NCBI GenBank assembly: GCA_021200895.1 | Contig: JAJQFX010000230.1 | Location: 1-16,170, forward strand | Direction of reading: 5' to 3' | Source of the DNA: Clostridiales bacterium | Lineage (GTDB): Bacteria > Bacillota > Clostridia > Oscillospirales > Oscillospiraceae | DNA length: 16,170 bases | Shown: piece by piece, positions 1 to 6,619 of the stretch | Layout of the letters: each line of letters starts with the position of its first letter | Numbering within the stretch: position 1 is the first letter of the stretch | Notes under the pieces: model-generated | Told to the model about the DNA's origin: nothing | The model's database searches: none | Seen by the model: only the letters and a program-made list of their open reading frames with translations | Translations under genes and position numbers: made by a program

Positions 1-209
1 CCCCCAACCCGCTGATTCGCTCCACCACCCCCGGCCTGGAGGCCAACCGCAAGGGCTGCCTGCTGGTAGGGGAGGACGGCGTCACCACCACCCGTGAGGG
101 CGTGTTTGCCGGCGGCGACGCCGTTACAGGCGCAGCCACCGTTATCCTGGCCATGGGCGCTGGGAAGAAGGCTGCCGCCGCTATCGACGCCTATATCAAA
201 TCCAAATAA
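1..209 (+). CDS. gltA: Glutamate synthase small subunit-type NADPH oxidoreductase, C-terminal fragment
   Basis: Only the last 68 codons lie in the window (frame from base 3, stop TAA at 207-209). The translated end contains GVFAGGDAVTGAATVILAMG, followed by GKKAAAAIDAYI. The AGGDxxTGAxxVxxAxGxG block is the FAD-contacting C-terminal motif of the pyridine-nucleotide-disulfide oxidoreductase fold found in glutamate synthase small subunits (GltA/GltD) and NfnB-type ferredoxin:NADP oxidoreductases. These enzymes move electrons from NADPH through FAD to iron-sulfur centres. Which of the two this is cannot be decided from the fragment, because the N-terminal iron-sulfur domain and the preceding gene are outside the window. 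The gene is followed closely by a strong hairpin at 241-274. Confidence 0.8.
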   Translation, partial: PNPLIRSTTPGLEANRKGCLLVGEDGVTTTREGVFAGGDAVTGAATVILAMGAGKKAAAAIDAYIKSK

Positions 210-240
210 GCCTATCTGTGCGCAGCGGTATCTTCCGCAA

Positions 241-274
241 AAAGCGTCTGCCGCGAAAAAACGGCAGACGCTTT
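241..274. terminator. Bidirectional intrinsic terminator
   Basis: This is a perfect 13-bp inverted repeat, AAAGCGTCTGCCG at 241-253 and its complement at 262-274, with an A-rich 8-nt loop. It lies between the + strand gltA-type gene and the - strand cotJC, which end facing each other. Read on the minus strand, the GC-rich stem is followed by a T run (TTTTTGC), so it suits cotJ termination best. On the plus strand it is followed by a weaker T-containing tail. Confidence 0.85.
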
Positions 275-282
275 CCTATTGT

Positions 283-886
283 TTACTTCCGGTCAAAGGA
301 CGGGTTGCAGAGATAGACATTCTTGTGGTTCATCTTCTCCTTCGCCAACTCCAGCACCTCACCGAAGCGCTGGAAATGCACCACTTCCCGCTCCCGCAGG
401 AAGCGGATGACATCGGTCACATCCGGGTCGTCCCGACAGAAGCGGAGGATGTTGTCATAGGTCAGCCGGGCCTTCTGTTCGGCGGCCAAATCCTCCGTCA
501 GGTCGGCGATGGTGTCTCCCGTCACCTGAATCGTGGCGGCCGTCCAGGGGTCGCCGCTGGCGGCGGTGGGGTAAACGCCGGCGGTGTGGTCTACAAAGTA
601 GGCGTCAAAACCGGCAGTCTCAATTTGCTCCTGGGTCAGGTTCCGGGTCAGCTGGTGGACGATGGTGCCCACCATCTCCAGGTGGCCCAGCTCCTCCACG
701 CCGATGTCCGTCAAGACGGCCTTGCACTCGTCAAAGGGCATGCTGTACCGCTGAGAGAGGTAGCGCAGGGAGGCCCCCAGCTCCCCCGTCCGGCCCGCCG
801 TACTGGGAGATGATGAGGTTGGCCAGCTTGGGGTTGGGATTCTTGATGCGGACGGGGTATTCCAGCTTCTTTTCATAGACAAACAT
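283..886 (-). CDS. cotJC: Spore coat protein CotJC (manganese catalase family), apparent +1 frameshift
   Basis: The protein matches the CotJC branch of the manganese-catalase (ferritin-like) family, a coat component made in the mother cell during sporulation. Motifs are LTDIGVEELGHLEM, with the Glu/His metal-ligand pattern of the first helix pair, DLAAEQKAR, and FLREREVVHFQRF near the C-terminus. The true start is ATG at 886, three bases after the cotJA-cotJB stop and behind AGGAGAGG. It gives MFVYEKKLEYPVRIKNP as in known CotJC. The frame breaks at a run of five C at 783-787 (five G on the coding strand). Removing one G restores PDGELGASLRYL and a 200-residue protein, close to the usual size. 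Without correction the N-terminal ~30 residues lie in another frame from the rest. A sequence or assembly error is more likely than real loss, since both halves are fully conserved. Confidence 0.88.
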
Positions 887-889
887 AGG

Positions 890-1339
890 TCAATCCTCTC
901 CTTTCAGGTCCCAGGGCCAGGGGGAATGGGTCCACTGCCAGCTGCTGTCCGCGGCTGCCGCCGCCAGGTCCAGGGGGCCGTTCTGCCGCTCATAGGCGGC
1001 ACGGGAGCGCTCCATCATGGCGGAATACTCCTGGAACAGGGCGAAAGCGTCCTCATCGTCCTGATGGGTGTCCAGATACAGGGCCAGCTCCTGCAAGACG
1101 AAGTCCAGCGCCTGGAGCTGGGCCAGCGGCGTCATAGGCACCGGGGTGCCGTTCACCGCCAGGTGGAAGGGGAGGTTCAGGCAGGGAAACAAAGTCCCCT
1201 GGCTCAGGGCGTCACAGTCCTTGTAAATCGGGGCGTTCTCCTGCTGGAAGGGTACATAGGGTACCGCCAGCGGCGCGCAGGAGGGCATGGTGCCGTTGCA
1301 GTCCGTGCAGCGGCTGGTTTCAGATGACTTTCTGGTCAT
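890..1339 (-). CDS. CotJA-CotJB fusion spore coat protein
   Basis: One open frame of 149 residues joins two normally separate coat proteins. Residues 22-60 resemble CotJA (AVPYVPFQQ, then SQGTLFPCLNLPF). Residues 71-147 resemble CotJB (QALDFVLQELALYLDTHQDD, YERQNGPL, then WQWTHSPWPWDLKGED with the typical WPW end). The join at about residues 61-70 has no stop, and an ATG there (MTPLAQ) could still act as an internal CotJB start, although no clear ribosome site precedes it. ATG at 1339 is chosen because AAGGAG sits 9 bases upstream; the GTG six bases earlier is too close to that site. The stop is followed 3 bases later by the cotJC start, so the order is cotJA-cotJB-cotJC as in Bacillus. Cysteines at 11, 14 and 21 in the N-terminus are extra. 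Confidence 0.82.
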   Translation of the reverse strand: MTRKSSETSRCTDCNGTMPSCAPLAVPYVPFQQENAPIYKDCDALSQGTLFPCLNLPFHLAVNGTPVPMTPLAQLQALDFVLQELALYLDTHQDDEDAFALFQEYSAMMERSRAAYERQNGPLDLAAAAADSSWQWTHSPWPWDLKGED

Positions 1340-1361
1340 ACGCACAAGCTCCTTTTCCGTG

Positions 1362-1404
1362 AAAATAAGTCGAATGCTGCATGATGCGGCGTTCGACTTA
1401 TTTT
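1362..1404. repeat. Long near-perfect inverted repeat in the cotJ upstream region
   Basis: AAAATAAGTCGAA at 1362-1374 pairs perfectly with TTCGACTTATTTT at 1392-1404. The stem extends inward by six more pairs (two G-T wobbles) to a loop ATGAT at 1381-1385, for about 19 bp in all. It lies between lysR (ends 1533) and the cotJ start (1339), both on the minus strand, so it could terminate lysR read-through or sit in the cotJ leader. A sigma-E-like -10 (CATAAAAT on the minus strand, 1407-1400) overlaps its outer end, but I see no convincing -35. Confidence 0.7.
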
Positions 1405-1532
1405 ATGCGCTGGCGGGGGAAAGGGTGCAGACCGGAGCGCGCTGCAGTTTGTGCCTGGAAAACGGCATATCATTCCGTTTCGGCATGGAAGCGAAAAAGA
1501 GACGGAAATCCGTAGGTCAGGGGCGCACCGGG

Positions 1533-2453
1533 TCACGCTTCGTTCCGGCTGGCGATTTCTTCCTGGACGGACTGGACAAAGTGCTTCGCGGCGGGGGAAA
1601 GCTCCTCGTCCGCCCGGTAACAGAGGTAGACTGGGGCGGTGACGTGGGGCTGTAACTGGACGACGGAGAAGGGGGCGTGGTCCGGGAAGTTGGAGTCCTC
1701 TGGCCGCACCGTCAGATTTTCCATCAAAATGGCGATACCCATCTCCTTGGTGACCAGATCCAGAACGCTGTCGATTCGATTGCAGAAGAAGGCGATTTTT
1801 GGGGAAAACCCCACCCGATGGCAGCTTTCCAGCACCAGATTGTGGGCGACGCTGTTCTCCGTCAGGGCAATAAATGTCTCGTCCTGAAGTCGCTCCAGCG
1901 GCAGCACCTTCTCCTTTGCCAGCGGGTGGCTATTGGGGAAGACGCAGACCAGGGAGTCCTCACAGTATTGAAAGCCGTGCAGCCCGGCATCATCCAGGCT
2001 GTTATTTGGCAGATGGGCAAAAATTACGTCGCATTTTCGCGCCTTCAGTTGGCCGATCAGGTCGTTGGGGTCGCCCTCTATCATGCGCACACTGCTGTTG
2101 GGGTACCGCCGCTTGTAATTGGCGAGGACCTCGGTGATGCGGTATTTCGCGGTGGCGGAAACCGTTCCCACCGCGACCCGGCCCCGCATGGATTCCAGCT
2201 CATTCTCCAGGTCGGCGGTATAGTCATACTCGGCCTGTACGATGGTTCTGGCGTGGGGCAGCAGCAGCTTGCCATACTTGCTCAGCACCACCTTGCGGGA
2301 GGTGCGCTCAAACAGGGGGACCCCCAATTCCCGCTCCATAGCCATGATGTGCTTGGACAGGGTGGACTGGCCCATGAAGAGGCGTTCCGCCGCCTCCAGG
2401 TAATTGGAAGTATCTGCCAATACGATAAATTCACGAAAATAACTCAGGTTCAT
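1533..2453 (-). CDS. LysR-type transcriptional regulator
   Basis: A 306-residue LysR-family regulator of standard length. The N-terminal winged helix-turn-helix covers about residues 1-60 (FIVLADTSNYLEAAERL, QSTLSKHIMAMERELG, PLFERTSR). The rest is the two-lobe periplasmic-binding-like effector domain, with RMIEGDPNDLIGQL and the C-terminal MGIAILMENL typical of ligand-sensing LTTRs. ATG at 2453 is preferred over the GTG at 2462 because GAGG lies 8 bases before the ATG and overlaps the GTG. It is divergent from the GPH transporter, sharing a 200-bp region with overlapping promoters and a dyad at 2504-2519. This is the classic arrangement in which an LTTR represses itself and activates the divergent operon with an inducer. 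The inducer is unknown; a phenolic or carboxylic acid released by the neighbouring esterases is a reasonable guess. Confidence 0.93.
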   Translation of the reverse strand: MNLSYFREFIVLADTSNYLEAAERLFMGQSTLSKHIMAMERELGVPLFERTSRKVVLSKYGKLLLPHARTIVQAEYDYTADLENELESMRGRVAVGTVSATAKYRITEVLANYKRRYPNSSVRMIEGDPNDLIGQLKARKCDVIFAHLPNNSLDDAGLHGFQYCEDSLVCVFPNSHPLAKEKVLPLERLQDETFIALTENSVAHNLVLESCHRVGFSPKIAFFCNRIDSVLDLVTKEMGIAILMENLTVRPEDSNFPDHAPFSVVQLQPHVTAPVYLCYRADEELSPAAKHFVQSVQEEIASRNEA

Positions 2454-2490
2454 TTGACACACCTCACAAATCTATTCTAGTCTGGAATCA

Positions 2491-2519
2491 ATTATACAGG
2501 ATTTTGAATTGCAAGTCAA
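2491..2519 (-). promoter_or_regulatory. lysR promoter
   Basis: On the minus strand, -35 TTGACT (2519-2514) and -10 TATAAT (2496-2491) are separated by exactly 17 bp, a near-consensus sigma-A promoter about 40 bases before the lysR start. Its -35 overlaps the divergent transporter promoter's -35. Confidence 0.82.
2504..2519. promoter_or_regulatory. Candidate LysR operator (near-palindrome)
   Basis: TTGAATTGCAAGTCAA is a 16-bp dyad with one mismatched pair (seven of eight pairs match). It covers both -35 boxes of the divergent promoters. Its position and symmetry fit an LTTR recognition site, although it does not show the strict T-N11-A spacing. One protein bound here would touch both promoters. 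Confidence 0.6.
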
Positions 2520-2537
2520 GTTTTTGGAAACTATAAT
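2509..2537 (+). promoter_or_regulatory. Transporter/esterase operon promoter
   Basis: -35 TTGCAA (2509-2514) and -10 TATAAT (2532-2537) are spaced by 17 bp, a strong sigma-A-type promoter. Transcription would start near 2544, leaving a leader of about 110 bases before the GPH transporter. The leader is GC-rich and ends in AAGGAGG. Confidence 0.82.
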
Positions 2538-2653
2538 GTGAAACAGATACGAAAACCGGCTACCAAAGGCCCGCCAAACCGCCGGGATGAACGGCGTGCG
2601 GGAGCTCATCCAGCCGGACAAGCGGTATCACAAGAAAAAGGAGGAATATATCT

Positions 2654-3994
2654 ATGAACAAAAACAAAAAAGTTCCGCTTTGGCGGAAAACAGTCTATGG
2701 CCTTGGCACTGGCGGCGGCAACGTCTTTAGTCAGATTGGCGCGGCATTCCTGCTGAGCTACTACACGGACACCGCGCTGATTGGTGCGGCGGCCATCGGT
2801 ACCATGTTCGTTGTCTGCCGTGTCTTTGACGGTGTCAGCGACCTGGTTATGGGCGCTATCGTTGACAAGACCAACACCAAATGGGGCAAGGCTCGTCCCT
2901 GGCTGATTCTCTCCGCCCCGCTGACTTTCCTTGGCATTGTGCTGCTGATGCACGTTCCCTCTGGCGCAAGCGATGGGATGAAGTTGGTGTATGCCTACGT
3001 CACCTACATCTTCATGTCCGTCATCGTCTACACCATCTTCGGTATCGCCAACACCGCTATGCTGCCCCTGATGACCCGTGACCGGGATGACAACACTATG
3101 CTGGCCACCTTCTCTGCTGTGGGCAACAGCGTCATCGGTCTGATTGCAGGCTCCTCTATTACCCCTCTGGTGCTGGCATTCGGTTGGCATTGGGCCAGCA
3201 TTATTCTGGGCCTGGTCGCTGGCGTCCTGATCCTTATCTCCGGCCTGGTGAATAAGGAGATGCAGCCCGAAGAAGGGGATGCAGACTTGGATCAGGTCGA
3301 GCAACCCTCCCTGAAGCAGCAGTTCCCTGCTGTCATGAAGAACAAGTACTTCTGGCTGCTCCTGCTGATTGGCACCTTCTCCCTGCTGATGAATGCCAAC
3401 GCCATCGCCGCTCAGAGTTATTACGCCTCTTATGTGATTGGCGACCCCATGTTTATGTCTACCCTGATGACGGCAGGACAGGCGCCTGGCATTATCATTC
3501 TGTTCCTGATGCCTGCCATTTCTAAGCGTTGGTCCAAGCGGGCATATCTGTCCATGGGCGCTGTGCTGTTGATTCTCGGCTTTGTACTCACCGGCCTTGC
3601 GGGCACCAACACCACGCTGGTGGTCATCGGTGTGGTTATTCGCGCTCTGGGTGCAGGCCCACTGCTCAGTGCTGTATTCGCCTTGGTTCCCGATGTGGTA
3701 GAGTACGGCTACTGGAAGTATGGCGTCCGTTCCGAGGGCCTGATTTCTTCCGCCCAGTCCATCGGTTCCAAAATCGGTATGGGCTTCGGATCTGGTATGT
3801 GCGCCTGGATTCTGGCCGCTGTGGGATACGATGGAACTCTGGAAGTCCAGTCTGCCTCTGTAATCAACGCCATTCAAATCAACTACACCTATGTCGGTGC
3901 GGCTCTTGGTGTTGTGATTCTGGTGCTGGTGCTGCTGACTGACGTGGAGAAGTATGCAGACCAGTTCCACGGCATCGACGCTTCCGCAAAGTAA
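2654..3994 (+). CDS. GPH-family (MelB-like) sugar/organic solute:cation symporter
   Basis: A 446-residue integral membrane protein of the glycoside-pentoside-hexuronide:cation symporter branch of the major facilitator superfamily, with about 12 hydrophobic segments. CRVFDGVSDLVMG at residues 55-67 places Asp59 and Asp63 where MelB has its cation-binding Asp55 and Asp59. It is followed by the family loop signature DKTNTKWGKARPW (71-83). The central cytoplasmic loop (about residues 205-230) is acidic. The start is fixed by AAGGAGG 9 bases upstream. It is the first gene after the LysR-controlled promoter and is followed by a hairpin, then three esterases on the same strand, so the cargo is probably an esterified glycoside or the product of one. 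Cargo cannot be read from sequence; GPH members carry mostly saccharides, glycosides and uronates. Confidence 0.92.
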   Translation: MNKNKKVPLWRKTVYGLGTGGGNVFSQIGAAFLLSYYTDTALIGAAAIGTMFVVCRVFDGVSDLVMGAIVDKTNTKWGKARPWLILSAPLTFLGIVLLMHVPSGASDGMKLVYAYVTYIFMSVIVYTIFGIANTAMLPLMTRDRDDNTMLATFSAVGNSVIGLIAGSSITPLVLAFGWHWASIILGLVAGVLILISGLVNKEMQPEEGDADLDQVEQPSLKQQFPAVMKNKYFWLLLLIGTFSLLMNANAIAAQSYYASYVIGDPMFMSTLMTAGQAPGIIILFLMPAISKRWSKRAYLSMGAVLLILGFVLTGLAGTNTTLVVIGVVIRALGAGPLLSAVFALVPDVVEYGYWKYGVRSEGLISSAQSIGSKIGMGFGSGMCAWILAAVGYDGTLEVQSASVINAIQINYTYVGAALGVVILVLVLLTDVEKYADQFHGIDASAK

Positions 3995-4028
3995 TTCAAG
4001 CAATACACAAGGAAAACTCGACAGTTCT

Positions 4029-4080
4029 GCCGGGGCAACGCGCGGTCACACTGCTCCGTTGCCCCGGCCTCTTTATTTTA
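4029..4080 (+). terminator. Hairpin terminator/attenuator after the transporter
   Basis: GCCGGGGCAACG (4029-4040) pairs perfectly over 12 bp with 4057-4068, with a 16-nt loop, followed by CTCTTTATTTTA. It looks like an intrinsic terminator. Since the next gene starts at 4106 with no clear promoter between, it may be a partial terminator that lowers esterase expression relative to the transporter. Confidence 0.75.
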
Positions 4081-4105
4081 GAAAGGTTAGAAAGGATGGT
4101 TTAAA

Positions 4106-5062
4106 ATGAGCCTGGAAAATAAGCCCTTTAGTCTGGAGGACTATGACAAGCTGGAAGGCTCTCTCCGCTTTGATGCCCCCGCCGAGGGCGGCGCACCGGC
4201 CATGGAAGTGAAAATGGCCGACATCAGCTGGGTCAAACGGAAATTCCTGGACATTCCCTATGCCGACCAGTCCCCGGCCCAGCGGCTGGATCTCTATCTC
4301 CCGGAGGAAGGGGAGGGGCCCTTCCCGCTGGTGGTGCATCTCCACGGCGGCGGCTTCGGCATGGGCGACAAGCGGGACGACCATATGGACACCTACCTGA
4401 AAGGGCTGGCCCACGGCTACGCCATCGCCTCGGTGGAGTACCGCCTCAGCGGCGAGGCCATCTTCCCCGCCGCCGTGCTGGACTGCCGGGAGGCGTTCCG
4501 GTTTCTGCGGAAAAATGCCGCGCAGTACGCCATCGACCCCAATCGCATCTGCGCTCTGGGCGGCAGCGCCGGAGGCAACCTGTCGGCTATCATGGGCATG
4601 AACATCCCCAACGGCCAGTTCCCCGGCGAGGAGGGCATGACCTTTGACACGGATTGCACCGTCCAGGCCTGCATCGACCAGTTCGGCCCCATCGACTTCC
4701 GCACCATGGATAACCAGGCCAGAGCCAACGGCGTCAGCTTCGTGGATCACGATACGCCCCAGTCTGCCGAGAGCAGCTATATGGGCGGCGCGCTGCCCTC
4801 CCTGTCCGACGAGTGGCTGGCCAAGGCGAACCCCACCACTTACATCAATGAGAACATGGCTCCCATGCTGGTGGAACATGGCTGTGTGGACAAGCTGGTG
4901 CCCTTTATGCAGAGCGTCAACTTCGCCAACGCCATTTACCAGAAGCTGGGCCAGGGCCGGGTGGAGTTCGTTCCCCTGCCCAATGCCGACCATGAGGACA
5001 AGGAGTATTCCAGCGAGTGGAATATGAATGTGCTCTGGGCCTGGCTGGACAAAACCCTGTAA
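4106..5062 (+). CDS. Cytoplasmic alpha/beta hydrolase, HGGG-type esterase (BD-FAE/HSL-like)
   Basis: A 318-residue carboxylesterase-fold enzyme without a signal peptide. The oxyanion-hole motif HGGG is at residues 80-83 and the nucleophile elbow GGSAGG at 152-157 (Ser154). The likely acid is Asp262 (GCVDKLVP) and the base His296 (NADHEDKE). The HGGGF and LGGSAGGNL signatures put it with hormone-sensitive-lipase/BD-FAE-like esterases, which remove acetyl, feruloyl or similar acyl groups from small soluble substrates. The start follows GAAAGGA at the right distance. It lies between the symporter and its lipoprotein paralogue, which fits intracellular de-esterification of an imported compound. 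The first 45 residues are a family-atypical leader that could form a lid. The exact acyl group is not predictable here. Confidence 0.9.
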   Translation: MSLENKPFSLEDYDKLEGSLRFDAPAEGGAPAMEVKMADISWVKRKFLDIPYADQSPAQRLDLYLPEEGEGPFPLVVHLHGGGFGMGDKRDDHMDTYLKGLAHGYAIASVEYRLSGEAIFPAAVLDCREAFRFLRKNAAQYAIDPNRICALGGSAGGNLSAIMGMNIPNGQFPGEEGMTFDTDCTVQACIDQFGPIDFRTMDNQARANGVSFVDHDTPQSAESSYMGGALPSLSDEWLAKANPTTYINENMAPMLVEHGCVDKLVPFMQSVNFANAIYQKLGQGRVEFVPLPNADHEDKEYSSEWNMNVLWAWLDKTL

Positions 5063-5092
5063 ATTTGGTACGATTAGAAGGAGAAGATTACC

Positions 5093-6502
5093 ATGAAAAA
5101 GTGGATTGCTCTGCTTCTGGCATTTGCTCTGTGCCTGAGCCTGGCTGCCTGCGGCTCAACGGGCACTTCCGATAGCGCGGCATCTTCTGCGGCGGAGGAA
5201 AGCGCCTCCTCTGAGGAGAGCCGGGTGCAGGAGGAAGCATCTGTGAGTGCAGCCATCGAAGAAGAACCCACTGACAGCGCAGCAGAGCCGGAAAGCACCG
5301 ACACCCTCACCAGTGACGTGCTGCCGGAGGACGTGATTGGCAACACCTACATCTACGATGAGGTCAACGAAGAGTACGGCTTTACCACAAGCTGGGAGTT
5401 GACCTTCACCGGAGAGGGCGAGGGCACCATGTTTGAGCCCAATGACCTTATGGGCGACACCACCTATACCGTCTCCTGGAGTTACGCCGACGGCCTGTAC
5501 ACCGTCACATTGGTGGAATCTGACAATGGCAACATGACCCTTTCCACCATGTTTGACGAGAGCTACACCTGCAACTACGCCGTGATGAGCGACGGCACCT
5601 TTGCCCCCGCCAACGCCAGCGACACCGCAGCTGTGGAAGCCGCCAACACCGGCTCTGAAAACGCAGACTATCCCGCCGTCTCCTATGCCTCCAACTCGGA
5701 CGCCCAGGTGATGGACATTTATCTGCCTGAAAACGCTACGGGCGCTGACCCCGTCATCGTCGTGGTACACGGCGGCGGCTTCAAGTTCGGCGACCAGACC
5801 ATGGACATCATCCAGCCTGTTATTGAGGCCGGCGTAGCCAACGGCTATGTGGTCGCCTCTGTGGACTACCGGAAGTCCGGCGAAGCGACCTTCCCCGGTG
5901 CGCTGGCCGATGTCAAGGCAGCGGTGCGGTATCTGAGAGCCAACGCGGAGCAGTATGGCATTGACGCGGAGCAGGTCGTGATTTGGGGCGAGAGCGCAGG
6001 CGTTTACCTGTCCCTGATGACCGCTCTGACCCCGGAGGTAGAATCCCTGAACGGGGATGTGACCGACAACCTGGAGCATTCCTCCTCCGTGACCGCACTG
6101 GTGGACTTCTACGGCCCCGTGGAGTTCTACACCATGGACGATGAGTATGCAGCCCTGGGCATCGAGGGAACCACCTACTCCTCTGATTCCTCCTTTGAGA
6201 GCGCCTTTGTGGGCCAGGCCATCGGAGCGGATGAGGAAGTCACCTACACGACCTGGTGGTACACCTATGTAGACCAGTTGCCGGAGGATTACACCCTCCG
6301 CGCCTGGGTGCAAGCCGGAGACTCCGACACCAGCGTGCCCTATACCCAGTCTCAGAACTTTGCCGAAAAGCTGACGGAGGTCATCGGCAGCGACAATGTG
6401 ACCTTTGGCCTGATTGAAGGCGCAGAGCACGAGGACGATTTGTTCTATACTGACGAGAACCTGGCAGAGGTATTTGCATTCCTGGCCGACGCCCTCAGCT
6501 GA
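5093..6502 (+). CDS. Surface lipoprotein alpha/beta hydrolase, HGGG-type esterase
   Basis: A 469-residue lipoprotein. MKKWIALLLAFALCLSLAAC is a type II signal peptide with lipobox LAAC, giving lipidated Cys20. Residues 21-75 are a Ser/Ala/Glu-rich tether, and about 80-172 form a beta-rich domain I do not recognise (YTVSWSYADGLYTVTL). The catalytic domain runs from about 195 to 469, with HGGG at 226-229, GESAG at 299-303 (Ser301), Asp412 (GDSDTSVP) and His446 (GAEHEDDL). It is a clear paralogue of the preceding cytoplasmic esterase: ASVDYRKSGEATFP matches ASVEYRLSGEAIFP, and DFYGPVEFYTMDDEYAALGI matches DQFGPIDFRTMDNQARANGV. AAGGAGAAG precedes the ATG, 30 bases after the upstream stop, so the two are probably cotranscribed. 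It should act outside the membrane, upstream of uptake by the symporter. Confidence 0.9.
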   Translation: MKKWIALLLAFALCLSLAACGSTGTSDSAASSAAEESASSEESRVQEEASVSAAIEEEPTDSAAEPESTDTLTSDVLPEDVIGNTYIYDEVNEEYGFTTSWELTFTGEGEGTMFEPNDLMGDTTYTVSWSYADGLYTVTLVESDNGNMTLSTMFDESYTCNYAVMSDGTFAPANASDTAAVEAANTGSENADYPAVSYASNSDAQVMDIYLPENATGADPVIVVVHGGGFKFGDQTMDIIQPVIEAGVANGYVVASVDYRKSGEATFPGALADVKAAVRYLRANAEQYGIDAEQVVIWGESAGVYLSLMTALTPEVESLNGDVTDNLEHSSSVTALVDFYGPVEFYTMDDEYAALGIEGTTYSSDSSFESAFVGQAIGADEEVTYTTWWYTYVDQLPEDYTLRAWVQAGDSDTSVPYTQSQNFAEKLTEVIGSDNVTFGLIEGAEHEDDLFYTDENLAEVFAFLADALS

Positions 6503-6562
6503 CGCGGGGCATAGGGTAGTTTGGGACGGTGTCCGCCCCCATCTGTAACCGTCAACACAAAG

Positions 6563-6587
6563 CCCGGAGCCCCACAGGGACTCCGGG
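6563..6587 (+). other. Intercistronic hairpin before the tannase-like gene
   Basis: CCCGGAG (6563-6569) pairs with CTCCGGG (6581-6587) across an 11-nt loop. No T run follows, so it is not a standard terminator; an mRNA-processing or stability element is possible. Confidence 0.35.
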
Positions 6588-6619
6588 TGAAACCACATCA
6601 TAAAAATGGAGGTAACGCA

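Noticed and set aside
1398..1440. Sigma-E promoter for cotJ
   Set aside because: CATAAAAT resembles a sigma-E -10, but no matching -35 stands at the required distance, so it is mentioned only as a possibility.
1451..1655. Small plus-strand open frames between cotJ and the end of lysR
   Set aside because: They have no ribosome sites, no similarity, and overlap the lysR 3' end.
2606..4003. Minus-strand open frame of 465 codons opposite the transporter
   Set aside because: The translation is Gln/His/Gly-rich with no recognisable domain; the plus strand encodes a clear GPH symporter with the MelB Asp pair.
4073..4993. Minus-strand open frame opposite the cytoplasmic esterase
   Set aside because: It is a shadow of the HGGG esterase, with no ribosome site and no family motifs.
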